DNA of 64,000 nucleotides, from contig JAGYOE010000004.1 in assembly GCA_018399755.1 (NCBI GenBank), positions 1 through 64,000 on the forward strand, in the 5' to 3' direction. Each line of letters opens with the position of its first letter. Within the stretch, counting starts at the first letter, position 1. The position numbers and the translations under genes were made by a program. Under the pieces are notes generated by a model, which was given only the letters and a program-made list of their open reading frames with translations, ran no database searches and was not told the origin of the DNA. Of the stretch, positions 8,638-19,654 are shown in pieces. Source of the DNA: Bacilli bacterium. GTDB taxonomy: Bacteria > Bacillota_I > Bacilli_A > Izemoplasmatales > Hujiaoplasmataceae.

Positions 8638-10720
8638 GATACCCCTCCATATATTCTTTTATTTTTTCTTTATGAGATTGATACAACCAATCAATAGTTT
8701 TTTTCTTATCTAAAAATGATTGATATGTAACTGATTCTTTTAAATCTGTTTTCTTACCTGATTTAATATAATAACTATTATCATTTTTACCAATAAAATC
8801 TAAATCAGAAAAAATATTAATTATCTTTTCAGCGAAAATTTCATCAATATTAAATAATTTTATGATATCAAAGATATCAAAATCTTGTATTTTTTTAAGC
8901 TTTAGATAGATTTTACCCAATTCATTACGATCAATTATAAGATTATAATTAAAATCATATTCTTTAGGACATAGTACAAATGAATTATATTTTTCAAAGA
9001 TTTCTTTGATAGTTTTACTTGTATTAGTTAATATCAATTCATCATTTAAACAAATAAAATTTTCAAAAAGGTTGGCTTTAATATAGTTTTTATTAACTGT
9101 ATTTCTATAATCAATAACTTGTAAATTGTCGCACAATAAATCATTAATCATAATTTGAATATTTTCGTGGTTGCGATAATGATTAATTGTTAACCCCCCA
9201 CAAATATCAATTATATCATTTACTTCAAGATTATAATAGTATTCTAGGCTATTAAATTTAATTGCTTCAAATATTTGATTATTGTTTTCAAGCAATAATT
9301 TTACATGATTTTTGCCGATAATTTGTTTGCGTACTACACGTAAATTTTTAAATAAAAATAAAGCTGTGTGAAATGATTTATTTTGCAACCTATAGATTGT
9401 ATCTTTACTAATATCAGTTATATCTACTTCCATATCTATATCTAATACAGGTTCAGATTCTTCAAAAATAAAACTATTAATCTTCTTTTTAAAAGCCGAG
9501 AGATTTTCAAGTTTTAACTGCATACCAGCAGCTTGAGAATGTCCTCCATAACGTTCTAAATACTCATTAGACTTATCTAATAAGTTTAAAATAGATACAT
9601 TGCCAAATGATCTAGCTGATCCTTTAGCAATATCATCTTCTATAGTTAAAACTATCGTTGGTTTTTGATATTTTTCCGATATTCTTTGTGCACAAATACC
9701 AATTACACCTTCATGAAATTCTTCTGAAGCTAAAACTAAAACTTGGTCTGAATGATCGATTAACTTTTCTGCTTTAATAAATGAATCTTTAGTATGTTTT
9801 TTTCTTAATTTATGATTGTCTTCAATTTCGATTATTAAATCATTTGCGTAAGTAATATCTTCAGTAATCAATAACTCGATAGCTAATTCTGCTTGATTAA
9901 GCCTACCACTACTATTAATTTTTGGAGCTATTTGAAATGATATTGCCGTAGCGTTTATAATATCTAGATCACTATATTGAAGAATCTTTTGTAATCCAAG
10001 ATTTTCGGTTTTTTTTAACTGCTTAAGCCCTAAATTTACAATTGCTTGATTTTCATTAATCAAAGGCATTAAATCAGCTATAGTCCCAATCATAACTAAA
10101 TCTGATAAGTCTTTAGGATATGCTTTTTTTGTTGCCCAAACTAACTTAAAAGCAACCATACATCCAGCAATATCTTTAAACGGATAATCTGAACTAACCT
10201 TTGTATGGATTATAGCATAAGCTTTAGGTAATTTGTCTCCAATTTCATGATGATCAGTTAAGATTGTATCAATCCCAGCATTATTCAATTTAGCAATTTC
10301 ATTTACAGAATTTATTCCATTATCAACTGTTATCATTAAAGAAAAATCTTCATTAATTATATCGGTTACTATTTCTTCGTTTAAACCATAACCATCTTTA
10401 AAACGATTAGGAATTTTATAACTAATATTGGCTCCAAGAGATTTTAAACCTCGATATATTATTGCGACCGAAGTAATACCATCACAATCATAATCACCAA
10501 AAATTAAGATTTTTTCCTTGTTTGCGATTGCTAAATGAATTCTTTCAGTGGCTTTTTCCATATCATTAAGCAAAAAAGGGTCTATAAGATGTTCTTTTCC
10601 CATGGAAAAAAACGCTTTATAATCTAATATATCGCGGTTTTTAGTTATCAAGTCAAAAACGTCTTCATCTTTAACTATTCCTTTTACTTGTTTGTGCCAA
10701 ATGTATTTACTATTTATCAA
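8627..10720 (-). CDS. recJ: Single-stranded-DNA-specific exonuclease RecJ
   Basis: 5'-3' ssDNA exonuclease acting in recombination and repair. The DHH catalytic motifs are present in order: [10 protein letters not shown] (about residues 76-85), [18 protein letters not shown] and the DHHA1 part around [12 protein letters not shown]. At 697 residues it includes the extra C-terminal domain typical of Firmicutes RecJ. That C-terminal half is low in recognisable motifs and rich in Asn, Ile and Lys. Confidence 0.93.
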   Translation of the reverse strand: MINSKYIWHKQVKGIVKDEDVFDLITKNRDILDYKAFFSMGKEHLIDPFLLNDMEKATERIHLAIANKEKILIFGDYDCDGITSVAIIYRGLKSLGANISYKIPNRFKDGYGLNEEIVTDIINEDFSLMITVDNGINSVNEIAKLNNAGIDTILTDHHEIGDKLPKAYAIIHTKVSSDYPFKDIAGCMVAFKLVWATKKAYPKDLSDLVMIGTIADLMPLINENQAIVNLGLKQLKKTENLGLQKILQYSDLDIINATAISFQIAPKINSSGRLNQAELAIELLITEDITYANDLIIEIEDNHKLRKKHTKDSFIKAEKLIDHSDQVLVLASEEFHEGVIGICAQRISEKYQKPTIVLTIEDDIAKGSARSFGNVSILNLLDKSNEYLERYGGHSQAAGMQLKLENLSAFKKKINSFIFEESEPVLDIDMEVDITDISKDTIYRLQNKSFHTALFLFKNLRVVRKQIIGKNHVKLLLENNNQIFEAIKFNSLEYYYNLEVNDIIDICGGLTINHYRNHENIQIMINDLLCDNLQVIDYRNTVNKNYIKANLFENFICLNDELILTNTSKTIKEIFEKYNSFVLCPKEYDFNYNLIIDRNELGKIYLKLKKIQDFDIFDIIKLFNIDEIFAEKIINIFSDLDFIGKNDNSYYIKSGKKTDLKESVTYQSFLDKKKTIDWLYQSHKEKIKEYMEGYHGL

Positions 10721-10735
10721 AACAAATCTCCATTT

Positions 10736-11557
10736 CTAAAACTTTAAAGATATATCTAATGATTTATAAGAATGAGTTAGCGCACCTACACTAATAAAAT
10801 CTACGCCAGTTTGACAAACGGATTTAATTCTATTTACCGTCATATTTCCACTGGCTTCTAATAACTTTATATTTTTATTTAGTTCAACAGCTTTAACCAT
10901 AGTTTCATTATCCATATTATCTAGCATAATGATATCACAATCGCTTTTTAAAGCTGTTTTTAAATCAGCTAATGTTTCTACTTCAACTTCAATTTGAACC
11001 GCTTTTCCAACATTTTTTCTAACAATATCTACAGCTTGAATAATAGAATCAGCAGCTTTTAAATGGTTATCTTTTAACATTACCATTTCTGATAGATTCA
11101 TTCTATGGTTTGTTCCGCCGCCATCCCTAACTGCTTTTTTTTCTAAAAACCTTAATAAGGGCGTAGTTTTTCTAGTATCTAATATTTTAGTTTTATAGCC
11201 TTTTGTTTCATCAACAAAAGCCTTTGTCAATGTTGCTATACCAGACATGCGTTGTAAAAAATTTAATGCTACTCTCTCTGCTTTTAATATTGATTTTGTT
11301 AACCCACTTACTTCAGCTATTAAATCACCTTTATTTACTATTTCACTATCATCTTTATAAATAGTGAAATCAATATTACTATCAATTTCTAAAAAAGTAA
11401 GTTTAGCAATATTAATCCCAGAAATTACTCCCGCTTCTTTAGCAATAAACTTAGCAATAGTTTTTTCTTTAGAAAACAAATATTCACTAGAAATATCCTT
11501 TTTAGGAATGTCTTCTTTTAAAGCTTCTTTTATGATTTTAGATATTTTTTTATCCAT
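10736..11557 (-). CDS. nadC: Nicotinate-nucleotide pyrophosphorylase (quinolinate phosphoribosyltransferase)
   Basis: Converts quinolinate and PRPP to nicotinate mononucleotide with loss of CO2. The 273-residue protein has AERVALNFLQRMSGIAT, KILDTRKTTPLLR (PRPP and quinolinate binding), HRMNLSEMVMLKDNHL and DIIMLDNM, as expected. The ATG at 11557 is used because AGGTGA lies just upstream; the in-frame GTG at 11566 is part of that site. No nadA or nadB is adjacent, so the source of quinolinate is not visible here. It overlaps the 3' end of the upstream Fic-like gene by 8 bp, which suggests coupling. Confidence 0.93.
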   Translation of the reverse strand: MDKKISKIIKEALKEDIPKKDISSEYLFSKEKTIAKFIAKEAGVISGINIAKLTFLEIDSNIDFTIYKDDSEIVNKGDLIAEVSGLTKSILKAERVALNFLQRMSGIATLTKAFVDETKGYKTKILDTRKTTPLLRFLEKKAVRDGGGTNHRMNLSEMVMLKDNHLKAADSIIQAVDIVRKNVGKAVQIEVEVETLADLKTALKSDCDIIMLDNMDNETMVKAVELNKNIKLLEASGNMTVNRIKSVCQTGVDFISVGALTHSYKSLDISLKF

Positions 11558-12632
11558 TTTTATCACCTAAATTTAACTTCATTTGCCCTTGATAGTCTTC
11601 TTCTTCAACTATTTTTACCCACTTAGCACTTCTGCCCTTGCCTAAAGCTCTAATTTTATTATCTTCTTGCATTCTTTTTAAAGTGCGATTTATTGTAGAG
11701 TCACTAATTAAAGGATGTTGTTTTCTAATATCATTTTTTGAAAAAGTTTTGGGCATTTTAAGGATAGTATTTTCGATATAATCTGATTTAGAAATGCTTA
11801 AATTCTCATCATAACGATAATCTCTCGCTAAAGAAGCTAAATCATCATACATTTGTTTATATATTTTAACAAAAAATTTAGTTAATGGCATTACTTCAGC
11901 TAGTCCTTCTTCCCATTGATAACTAGATTGATGTAGTAATTTTAAATATTCATCCTTTTCAAAAACTAGTTTTCCATAGAAACTAACAAAATAACTTGCC
12001 TTTAAATCATTTTCAATCATTAGGATATAAAAAATTAGTGTTCCTACTAATTCATTATAATCAAAATCAAAAACTTTCATATTAATGAAATCAATTAAAA
12101 AGTTAACATATAGAAATACTGGTTCATATTTATTTTTCTTAATAACACTATTAACTTCTTCTAGAAATTTTTCAAAAACTTCACGCATAGATTTTACATC
12201 AGTATTAAAAAGCGATTTCTTTTTTGTTATTCTCCGATATTTTGGAATTGGAAAAACGTCTTTAAATAATAAATTAATCAGTTCTCTAATTTCAACTAAT
12301 TGAAGATTAAAACGATCATAACTTTGATAATGAATTTGTCTAAAAATTTCTAAAATATTCTTATATAATTGTTCTGATTTATTATTTGGAGTTGATGATT
12401 TTAAAGCTAAACTATCAAAACGACTACGTTTAATTGGTTTAAAATCATTAAGAAACAATTGATAAAAATAACGCGCATTATCTTCTGCAGTTTTTCGTTT
12501 ATAAAACTCCAAACTCTTAGAAAAAAAACCATAATAAAAATCATTTTTGCCAATTTCTTTATACAATTTATTCATTTTATAAAAAACATCATGTGGAATT
12601 GCGGTTTTTTCAATTGTCTTAATACAATTCAT
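11550..12632 (-). CDS. Fic-fold-like protein lacking the catalytic motif, with C-terminal winged helix
   Basis: The 360-residue protein is not a textbook family member. Its second half follows the order of a Fic protein: a helical region with a LINLLFKDVFPIPKYRR segment, a helix pair FLYVNFLIDFINM, then KVFDFDYNELVGTLIFYILM where Fic enzymes have the AMPylation motif HPFxxGNGR followed by a hydrophobic helix, then a YLKLLHQSSYQWEEG region. The His, Gly-Asn-Gly and Arg of the catalytic loop are all absent. Residues about 280-345 (FSKNDIRKQHPLISDSTINRTLKRMQ) look like the winged helix that ends many Fic proteins. It is therefore probably a catalytically dead Fic relative, perhaps a regulator. 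It overlaps nadC and lies in the same transcription unit. Confidence 0.5.
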   Translation of the reverse strand: MNCIKTIEKTAIPHDVFYKMNKLYKEIGKNDFYYGFFSKSLEFYKRKTAEDNARYFYQLFLNDFKPIKRSRFDSLALKSSTPNNKSEQLYKNILEIFRQIHYQSYDRFNLQLVEIRELINLLFKDVFPIPKYRRITKKKSLFNTDVKSMREVFEKFLEEVNSVIKKNKYEPVFLYVNFLIDFINMKVFDFDYNELVGTLIFYILMIENDLKASYFVSFYGKLVFEKDEYLKLLHQSSYQWEEGLAEVMPLTKFFVKIYKQMYDDLASLARDYRYDENLSISKSDYIENTILKMPKTFSKNDIRKQHPLISDSTINRTLKRMQEDNKIRALGKGRSAKWVKIVEEEDYQGQMKLNLGDKNG

Positions 12633-12643
12633 TGTAACACCTA

Positions 12644-13915
12644 CTATTCATCTAAAAGAATTGATTTAATTAAACTAATAAATTCATTATCGATATCAGA
12701 AAAATTATCACTGTAAAACTGATCTGTTAATAAATCAGCATATATAACACTATCACCTTGAATGTCAAATCCTAAATCATCTTCACTTAGATAATAAAAA
12801 CTATTTAAAATTTCTGATTCAAATAACTTGCCAGATATTGTTGAAATATTATTAGCTTCAAAATTTGCAATAATATTTGTATTTATTGTTAAATTATTAT
12901 CTATATCAGCTACCCAATTTTCGCCGACTAAAAGGCCTATATAACTAGCTAAAACACCATCAAAACGATCTTCAGCAACCTTTTCTATATCAGTAGTTAC
13001 AAAGTTAGTTTTTAATATAACATTTTGATTATAACCAATTAATCCTCCAAGTGATAAATCTTCCTTATTATTAATTACAAATTCAGCCTTAACAATATTT
13101 TGATATACAAGATTTTTATTAACTGATAAAGATGCTTCAATAGTTTTAACATCATATAAAAAGTTATGGCCAATAAGTCCACCGATAAAACTTGAAGAAT
13201 CAGCTTTATTTACAGTAACAGCTAAGTCATTTATAATATTATTGTTTAATTTAACATTATAGGCTTTACCAACTAAACCTCCAATATAGATAATATCTTC
13301 TGCAGAAACTATAATAGTCCCTGAAGCATTATTATCACTTAAAATGTTTGGTTTAAACTCTTTAGCAATTACTAAGTCATCTAACTTAGTTTGTGCATTA
13401 CCTACTAATAAACCTAGATAAAGATTAGAATTACTAGAATCTATATCTATATTACCAGAAACAAAAACATTGGTAATTTTCCCAGAACTAAAACCAGCAA
13501 GACCACCTACATTTGCTAAGAAATCAGTTGTGAAGTTAATATCAAAATTAACGATGTTTAAGTTCTCAACATTTCCCTCTAAATTTCCAAAAAGCCCATT
13601 ATAACCATCGTAATTTTGGGTTATTTTTAAATTTGATATTGTATAGTCATTACCTCGAAAATTACCTCTAAAAGGTCTCTGATATGTTCCTATAGGTGTC
13701 CATTCTTCAAAATTTAAATCAATATCATTTTCTAATTCATAAGATTTATTAATATCCATTGATTTTAAATCCTCTACTGTAGAAATGCCAATATAATTAC
13801 TAACATCAACATTAACAGTAGTTTCTTCTTCTTCACCTAAAAAATTACAACCGGTTAATAATATAATACTTAAAAATAAAATTAGTAAACTTAGTTTTTT
13901 CATAAACTTCCTCAT
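12644..13915 (-). CDS. Lipoprotein with GLUG-type repeats
   Basis: The 423-residue protein begins with a lipoprotein signal peptide (basic MRKFMKKLS, hydrophobic core, lipobox LLTGC with the acylated Cys at about residue 23). It then contains several repeats built on GLFGNLEG/VGGLAGFSSG/IGGLIGHNF/LGGLIGYNQN, each following an N-x-I or V-N stretch. This is the GLUG-like beta-helical repeat of cell-surface and adhesin-like proteins. It is presumably anchored to the outer face of the membrane. The start ATG overlaps the last base of parC's stop region, so it is directly downstream of parC and may be read from the same message. No enzymatic motif is visible. Confidence 0.65.
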   Translation of the reverse strand: MRKFMKKLSLLILFLSIILLTGCNFLGEEEETTVNVDVSNYIGISTVEDLKSMDINKSYELENDIDLNFEEWTPIGTYQRPFRGNFRGNDYTISNLKITQNYDGYNGLFGNLEGNVENLNIVNFDINFTTDFLANVGGLAGFSSGKITNVFVSGNIDIDSSNSNLYLGLLVGNAQTKLDDLVIAKEFKPNILSDNNASGTIIVSAEDIIYIGGLVGKAYNVKLNNNIINDLAVTVNKADSSSFIGGLIGHNFLYDVKTIEASLSVNKNLVYQNIVKAEFVINNKEDLSLGGLIGYNQNVILKTNFVTTDIEKVAEDRFDGVLASYIGLLVGENWVADIDNNLTINTNIIANFEANNISTISGKLFESEILNSFYYLSEDDLGFDIQGDSVIYADLLTDQFYSDNFSDIDNEFISLIKSILLDE

Positions 13916-16563
13916 TAAAATAACCTTTGTTGAATAATGTCATCTTCATCTTCATCTTCATCTTCATCTTCGTCTTCTTCATCATTTTGGTCTTCTACTG
14001 CATCTGAATCAAAATCATCTGAACTAGAGATAATTTTCTCTAATTCATTAATAACATCATCATTATTATTATCTATTTCATCTTCGTCTTCATCAACTAA
14101 ATTACTTAAGATATTTATCGTTTCTTTATAATTAACTTTATCAATCATCACTAATTCAGGTTTATCGCCTTTATTGAAATAAGGTATACCATTTTCATAA
14201 CGATCTGGCTTAATTTCATTTCCAGGTATTAAAATAGTTTTTTCTTTAGCGATTAAACGTATATTAATATAGTCTTTTAATCTAAAAATATTTTCTGCAT
14301 TCATAGAAACAACCTTATAAGGATTAGATTTAATTTTTTTAAAATAACGTTTTCCTTTAGCTGGTCGATGCGAACAATCTATATTAATGCTGAATTCTCT
14401 TTTTAAGCCACCTCGGTTAGTTAGTATTAATAATTCATCTTTATTGATATTAGTAGTATATTTTGCGCCTATTAGTTTATCTTTTCGTAAATTAATACCC
14501 TTTACTCCCTTAGCCATTAAAGACTGAATCGGAATTTCATCTAAATCATATTTAACTACAAAGCCATTTTCACTGACCATTGTTACTGAAGAATCATATG
14601 GCTCTTCTATGTCAACTGAAACAAACTGATTAATCTTTGATGTAGACAATACATTAAAGGTTTTATTAATCCTTGTCTTATTAAATTCTTCTAAACAAAC
14701 CCTTTTAATTTGTCCTTCTTCATTAGCAACTAAAATATTACGTTTATCATCAAATTCATCAATCACAATATAATCAATAACTTTTTCTTTTTGATTTAAA
14801 GTAGCATAATTACCAATATAATCCCCCAAATCCTTCCATTTAGCATCTAAAATCTTGTGAACAGGTAAGTTAATAAAATTACCAAAATTAGTAAACAATA
14901 ATAAAGTATCTCTAGTATTTACATCTGAACTTTTTAGAACTTGATCATTGTCCTTTAAACCAGTAGAACCTTGAGTCGCTTGAAAAGACTTCATAGAAGA
15001 ACGTTTTATATAACCGTCTTTTGAAATCACTAGCATAACGTTTTCATTTTGAATTAATTCCTGTTCATCAATTTCAATTTTTTTAATTTCATCTTTAATA
15101 ATGGTTTTTCGAGAAGAAGGATATTTTTTAATCATTTCCTGAATTTCATCGGTAATAACTTTTTCTAGTTCATTTTCATTATTTAAAATTTTAGTTAGAC
15201 TTTTAATAGCCTTTGTTAAACGCAAAGATTCTTCTTTCATATCATTTACATCTGTAGAAGATAAACGATATAATCTTAAAGAAACGATTGCATCAGCTTG
15301 TTCTTGAGTAAATTTGAATTTTTCAACTAATTTATCTTGAGCATCTTTTTTACCGCTAGAAGCACGAATAATCTTAATTACTTCATCTAAAACTGAAACC
15401 ATTTTTAAAAAACCTAAAACAATATGTTTTCTTTTTTCATATCGTTGTAGTTCAAAATTAGATCTATTTCTAATAACTTCTTTTTGATGCAGAATATATT
15501 CCGATAATATCTCATCTAAAGATAGTAATCTTGGACTTCTTTGACTTATAGCTACCATATTGTAATTATAATTTTTAGCTAAATCAGTATTTTTAAATAA
15601 ATAAGCAAGGATTACATCTGAAGCTATTTCTTTTTTTATTTTAATTTCAATTCTAATTCCTTCACGATCAGAAATATCATTTATTTCTGAAATACCATCT
15701 ATTTTTTTCTTTAAACTAATATCATTTATTTTTCTAACCAATTCAGCCTTATTTACATCATAAGGTAATTCAGTAATAATTAAGGAAGTGTCTTTAACTT
15801 CAACTTTTGCTTTTACAACTATTTTACCTTTTCCGGTTTTAAAAGCTTGTTCAATTTGATTAACCCCTTCAACAATTCCACCGGTTGGAAAATCTGGGCC
15901 TTTAATAAATTTTAATAAATCAGTTAAACTAGCATCTTTGTTTTCTAATTTATATACTACTGCTTTTAATACTTCACAAAGATTGTGTGGTGGTATGCTA
16001 GTTGCATATCCAGTTGCCATACCACTTCCACCATTTACTAATAAATTAGGAAATTTAGCTGGTAAGACTACTGGTTCTAGTTCATAATCATCAAAGTTAG
16101 GAATAAAATTTACTGTTTTTTTATCAATATCTTTTAATAAAGCTTCAGAAAAAGGTGTTAATCTCGCCTCTGTATAACGCATAGCTGCGGCAGGGTCATT
16201 ATCAATCGAACCATTATTACCGTGCATATCTATTAAAAGATTTCTCATCTTCCAACTTTGTGACATTCTAACCATAGCTTCATAAACACTAGAATCACCA
16301 TGAGGATGATATTTACCAATTACTTCGCCAACAATTCTAGCTGATTTTTTAAACGGTTTATCTGAACCCATACCTAGTTCATTCATCGCAAATAATATTC
16401 TTCTTTGTACAGGTTTTAAACCATCTCTTACATCAGGTAGAGCTCTATCTTGAATAATATATTTTGAATACCTACCGAATCTTTCTCCGACTATTTCTTC
16501 AAGGTTCATTGGGATAATATTTTCAACATATTCATCGAGTTTTTTCTTAAGTGATTTTGCCAT
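13915..16563 (-). CDS. parC: DNA topoisomerase IV subunit A, with an acidic C-terminal tail
   Basis: Catalytic subunit that cuts and rejoins DNA during decatenation. The 882-residue protein has Tyr130 in [10 protein letters not shown] as the predicted catalytic tyrosine, the quinolone-resistance region [12 protein letters not shown] (residues 86-97) with Ser91 and Glu95 unaltered, and a six-blade C-terminal domain. ParC rather than GyrA is chosen because the gene pairs with parE and faces plsY, as in Bacillus. The last 50 or so residues are an Asp/Glu-rich run encoded by tandem GATGAA-type codons (13940-13985), ending IIQQRLF. Start and stop overlap neighbours by one base on each side. Confidence 0.9.
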   Translation of the reverse strand: MAKSLKKKLDEYVENIIPMNLEEIVGERFGRYSKYIIQDRALPDVRDGLKPVQRRILFAMNELGMGSDKPFKKSARIVGEVIGKYHPHGDSSVYEAMVRMSQSWKMRNLLIDMHGNNGSIDNDPAAAMRYTEARLTPFSEALLKDIDKKTVNFIPNFDDYELEPVVLPAKFPNLLVNGGSGMATGYATSIPPHNLCEVLKAVVYKLENKDASLTDLLKFIKGPDFPTGGIVEGVNQIEQAFKTGKGKIVVKAKVEVKDTSLIITELPYDVNKAELVRKINDISLKKKIDGISEINDISDREGIRIEIKIKKEIASDVILAYLFKNTDLAKNYNYNMVAISQRSPRLLSLDEILSEYILHQKEVIRNRSNFELQRYEKRKHIVLGFLKMVSVLDEVIKIIRASSGKKDAQDKLVEKFKFTQEQADAIVSLRLYRLSSTDVNDMKEESLRLTKAIKSLTKILNNENELEKVITDEIQEMIKKYPSSRKTIIKDEIKKIEIDEQELIQNENVMLVISKDGYIKRSSMKSFQATQGSTGLKDNDQVLKSSDVNTRDTLLLFTNFGNFINLPVHKILDAKWKDLGDYIGNYATLNQKEKVIDYIVIDEFDDKRNILVANEEGQIKRVCLEEFNKTRINKTFNVLSTSKINQFVSVDIEEPYDSSVTMVSENGFVVKYDLDEIPIQSLMAKGVKGINLRKDKLIGAKYTTNINKDELLILTNRGGLKREFSINIDCSHRPAKGKRYFKKIKSNPYKVVSMNAENIFRLKDYINIRLIAKEKTILIPGNEIKPDRYENGIPYFNKGDKPELVMIDKVNYKETINILSNLVDEDEDEIDNNNDDVINELEKIISSSDDFDSDAVEDQNDEEDEDEDEDEDEDDIIQQRLF
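13940..13985 (-). repeat. Hexanucleotide microsatellite coding the ParC acidic tail
   Basis: The plus strand reads as about seven tandem copies of a TCATCT-like hexamer in the 3' end of parC, decoded on the minus strand as alternating Asp and Glu. Six-base units keep the frame when the copy number changes. Confidence 0.8.
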
Positions 16564-18503
16564 TAATTATCCTCCTCAATAATAAAGTCATCTTCATTAG
16601 CAAAAGAAACATAATTATCAATCCATTCTTTTCTTGGCTCTACTTTATCGCCCATAAGAACAGATATTCTTTGATCTGCTTCAGCTAAACTATCAATTGT
16701 TACTTGTATTAAAGATCTAGTTTTTGGATCCATAGTTGTTTCCCATAATTGAGTTGAATTCATCTCACCAAGACCTTTATATCTTTGAATCGAATATTTT
16801 TTATATTTTTTTGCTATTCTTTCACGATCTTCTTCAGTCCATGCGTATTCATATTTTTTTCCAGAATTAGCGCTTATTTTATATAATGGTGGTAAAGCTA
16901 TATATAGTCTTCCTTCTTCAATTAATTCAGGCATATATCTAAAGAAAAAAGTAATTAAAAGCACTTGAATATGAGCACCATCAGTATCAGCATCAGTCAT
17001 AATTATTACTTTATTATAATTAGATTTTTTTACTTTAAAATCACTACCAATTCCTGCGCCAATAGTAGAAATTATTGTAGAAATTTCTTCATTTTTAAAA
17101 ACATCTTCCATTTTTTGTTTCTCTGCATTTATAACCTTACCTCTTAAAGGCAATATCGCTTGAAACTTTCTATCTCTACCTTGTTTAGCTGAACCACCTG
17201 CTGAATCACCCTCAACTAAAAAAAGTTCTTTAATTGAAGAATCTTTTGAACTTGCAGGTGCTAATTTACCAGAAAGTATAGTTTCTTTTTTCTTGATTTT
17301 CTTAACTAATCTTGCATCTTCTCTAGCTTTTCTAGCAGCTTCCCAAGCATTTCTTGCCTTAACAGCCTTAGAAACAAGTAATTGAGATACTTGTGGATTT
17401 TCAGTTAAATATGCATTTAGCTTTTCTAAAGCTAGGGCTTCAACTGCTGGTCTTGCTTCAGCTGTACCTAGTTTATTCTTAGTTTGTCCTTCAAATTGCA
17501 ATAAATTTTCTGGTATTCTAATTGAAATAATAGCAGTCAAACCTTCTCTTACATGAGTTCCTTCTAATGAAGAATCTCTTTCCTTAATTATGTTCATTTT
17601 TCGGCCATATTCATTAAAACTTTTTGTAAAAGCTGATTTAAATCCCGTTTCGTGAGTTCCTCCATCTTTTGTTCTAACATTATTTACAAAAGAAATAATA
17701 TTTTCAGAATAAGCTTTAGTATATTGAAATGCTACTTCAACTTCAATATCATTTGTTTTTCCTTGAAAATATACAGGTTTGTTTAATACCGCTTTCCCTT
17801 TATTAACATAAGCAGCATATTCATGAATTCCTTTATTAAATTGGAAAGTTTGTTTGTCTTTTGTTCTATGATCAATTACTTCCATTTTTAAACCTTTTAT
17901 TAAAAAAGCATTTTCTCTTACTCTTTCTTCAACCATTTTATAATTAAATAGCGTTGTTGAAAAAATCTTTTGATCTGGTTTAAACCATACTTCAGTTCCA
18001 CTTTTCTTTGTAGTCCCTACTTCTGTTAATGTTTTAACTGGTCTTCCACCATTTTCAAAACGCATCTCATAAATTTTATTATCGCGATATACTTTTACTT
18101 CTAAAAATTCTGATAACGCATTTACAACTGAAGCTCCTACTCCATGTAACCCACCAGAAACTTTATAAGCACCATCAGCTGAAAACTTACCTCCTGCGTG
18201 TAGTTTAGTGAAAATTAGTTCTACACCAGTCAACCCTGAATCATGCATATCAACAGGCATACCTCTACCATCATCACTTACTATAATAGAATTATCTTCA
18301 TTTATTTCTACTTTTATATAACTACCAAAACCTGCAAGAGCTTCATCTATTGAATTATCAATAATCTCCCAAACCAAATGATGTAAACCTCTAGTATCCG
18401 TAGAGCCTATATACATTGCAGGCCTTTTTCTAACAGCTTCTAATCCTTCGAGAATTTGTAATGATTTTGCATCATATTTTATTGTTTTTGCGCTCATATC
18501 CAT
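16563..18503 (-). CDS. parE: DNA topoisomerase IV subunit B
   Basis: ATPase subunit of topoisomerase IV. The 646-residue protein has the GHKL ATP-binding elements [22 protein letters not shown] and [14 protein letters not shown]. Further on it has the TOPRIM motifs [15 protein letters not shown] and DADTDGAHI, and the C-terminal [10 protein letters not shown]. It lacks the long insertion of gamma-proteobacterial GyrB. The divergent gene is plsY, the arrangement of Bacillus plsY-parE-parC, which supports the ParE assignment. A TATAAT-like element upstream (minus strand, near 18530) could be its -10. Confidence 0.92.
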   Translation of the reverse strand: MDMSAKTIKYDAKSLQILEGLEAVRKRPAMYIGSTDTRGLHHLVWEIIDNSIDEALAGFGSYIKVEINEDNSIIVSDDGRGMPVDMHDSGLTGVELIFTKLHAGGKFSADGAYKVSGGLHGVGASVVNALSEFLEVKVYRDNKIYEMRFENGGRPVKTLTEVGTTKKSGTEVWFKPDQKIFSTTLFNYKMVEERVRENAFLIKGLKMEVIDHRTKDKQTFQFNKGIHEYAAYVNKGKAVLNKPVYFQGKTNDIEVEVAFQYTKAYSENIISFVNNVRTKDGGTHETGFKSAFTKSFNEYGRKMNIIKERDSSLEGTHVREGLTAIISIRIPENLLQFEGQTKNKLGTAEARPAVEALALEKLNAYLTENPQVSQLLVSKAVKARNAWEAARKAREDARLVKKIKKKETILSGKLAPASSKDSSIKELFLVEGDSAGGSAKQGRDRKFQAILPLRGKVINAEKQKMEDVFKNEEISTIISTIGAGIGSDFKVKKSNYNKVIIMTDADTDGAHIQVLLITFFFRYMPELIEEGRLYIALPPLYKISANSGKKYEYAWTEEDRERIAKKYKKYSIQRYKGLGEMNSTQLWETTMDPKTRSLIQVTIDSLAEADQRISVLMGDKVEPRKEWIDNYVSFANEDDFIIEEDN

Positions 18504-18570
18504 TACTCCTTTTTGTCTTACCCTTTATTATATCAAATTTTACTAATTATTTCTTTATTTTTATGCAAAT

Positions 18571-18582
18571 TTTTGGTATAAT
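18571..18582 (+). promoter_or_regulatory. Extended -10 promoter element of plsY
   Basis: TTGGTATAAT (with a TGn extension before TATAAT at 18577-18582) lies 25 bp before the plsY start. No good -35 is visible, which is usual for extended -10 promoters. Confidence 0.55.
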
Positions 18583-18607
18583 TTAAATCAGTTTAGCGAG
18601 GTAAATT

Positions 18608-19240
18608 ATGGAATATCTTTTCATTGTATTAGCATATATTATTGGGGCAATCCCTTTCTCATATTTATTTGGAAAAAAATTTAAAAATACCGATTTAAGA
18701 AAACATGGCAGCGGCAATCTAGGAACAACAAACGCCTTTCGGGTTTTAGGAAAAACCATTGGAGTTTTAGTTCTATTTTTAGATATAATTAAAAGCGGTT
18801 TGCTGGTTTTAATTATTAGACATAATCCTACTATATTTGGAATTGAAATGCTACACCCTCTATATTATGGATTGGCATCGGTTGTAGGACATATATTCCC
18901 AGTTTGGATGAGGTTTAAAGGCGGAAAAGGAGTTGCTTCTAGTTTTGGGCTCTTAGTTGTTTATGCCCCTTATGTAGGATTGGGCCTATTACCATTTTTT
19001 ATTCTTACAGCTCATTTCACAAAATATATTTCAATCGCTTCAACTGCAACGGCTTTAATGACTTTAATTGTTGTTACAATTCTTAATTTAACAATCGGTC
19101 CACCTTATTATGACTTGCCTTTAGTTACAGTTACAACCATAGTAACTTTATTAATATTTTACCGACATAAAGAAAATTTTATTAAAATTATTAATGGTAA
19201 TGAAAATAAATCATATCTCTTTAAAAAGAAAAACAAATAA
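18608..19240 (+). CDS. plsY: Glycerol-3-phosphate acyltransferase PlsY
   Basis: Membrane enzyme that transfers the acyl group of acyl-phosphate to glycerol-3-phosphate, the first step of phospholipid synthesis. The 210-residue protein has several membrane helices and the three loops of the family: the first with HGSGNLGTTNAFRVLG, the second with FPVWMRFKGGKGVAS, and a third basic loop with FYRHKENFIKII. It is divergent from parE. The acpP gene elsewhere in the window supplies the acyl carrier of the same pathway. Confidence 0.95.
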   Translation: MEYLFIVLAYIIGAIPFSYLFGKKFKNTDLRKHGSGNLGTTNAFRVLGKTIGVLVLFLDIIKSGLLVLIIRHNPTIFGIEMLHPLYYGLASVVGHIFPVWMRFKGGKGVASSFGLLVVYAPYVGLGLLPFFILTAHFTKYISIASTATALMTLIVVTILNLTIGPPYYDLPLVTVTTIVTLLIFYRHKENFIKIINGNENKSYLFKKKNK

Positions 19241-19282
19241 ATAAAAAAACATGATCTCCGATATTAAATGGAGATCATTTTT
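19241..19282. terminator. Shared terminator between plsY and yneF
   Basis: ATGATCTCC at 19251-19259 and GGAGATCAT at 19271-19279 form a stem around an AT loop, flanked by an A-run on the left and a T-run on the right. It can end both convergent genes. Confidence 0.75.
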
Positions 19283-19498
19283 TTATTGATTTTGTTTCAT
19301 TGATGCCATAACCTGTCTTACTTGTTTTTCAGAAGGCTTTCTGCCCATCTGTGACATCATTGCACGAATCATTTTTTCATTAATAGGTGGATTTTTATCT
19401 AAATAGCTTTTAAAGTATTTTCTTGATAAAAAGAAACCTACTATTAATCCAACAATTAAAGCAACTACTATTAAAACAATAGCTAACCATAGTTCCAT
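19283..19498 (-). CDS. yneF: YneF family (UPF0154) small membrane protein
   Basis: A 71-residue protein with one N-terminal membrane helix ([23 protein letters not shown] split over residues 1-23) and a conserved cytoplasmic part containing [25 protein letters not shown], which is diagnostic for UPF0154. The function of the family is unknown. The ATG at 19498 is preferred because GGAG is 8 bases upstream; the GTG at 19507 is an alternative start. In Bacillus, yneF is also near the plsY-parE-parC locus. Confidence 0.88.
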   Translation of the reverse strand: MELWLAIVLIVVALIVGLIVGFFLSRKYFKSYLDKNPPINEKMIRAMMSQMGRKPSEKQVRQVMASMKQNQ

Positions 19499-19587
19499 AA
19501 TTTTCACTCCTTTAAACTCATACTAATTGTATCAAATTAGACATTATTATTCAAGTTTATTATTCGAGATTATTTTTTATTTTCTTA

Positions 19588-19616
19588 TTTACAAAAAGCC
19601 TAAAGATTGTTAAAAT
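19588..19616 (+). promoter_or_regulatory. Promoter of the ferredoxin gene
   Basis: TTTACA at 19588-19593 and TAAAAT at 19611-19616 are separated by exactly 17 bp. The ribosome site AGGGAGGA follows before the ATG at 19655. Confidence 0.6.
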
Positions 19617-19654
19617 ATACATGTCAAAGTTTCTTATAGGGAGGATATAAAAAT

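Noticed and set aside
13937-14131. A serine-rich plus-strand frame at the end of parC
   Set aside because: It is the antisense reading of the acidic hexanucleotide repeat.
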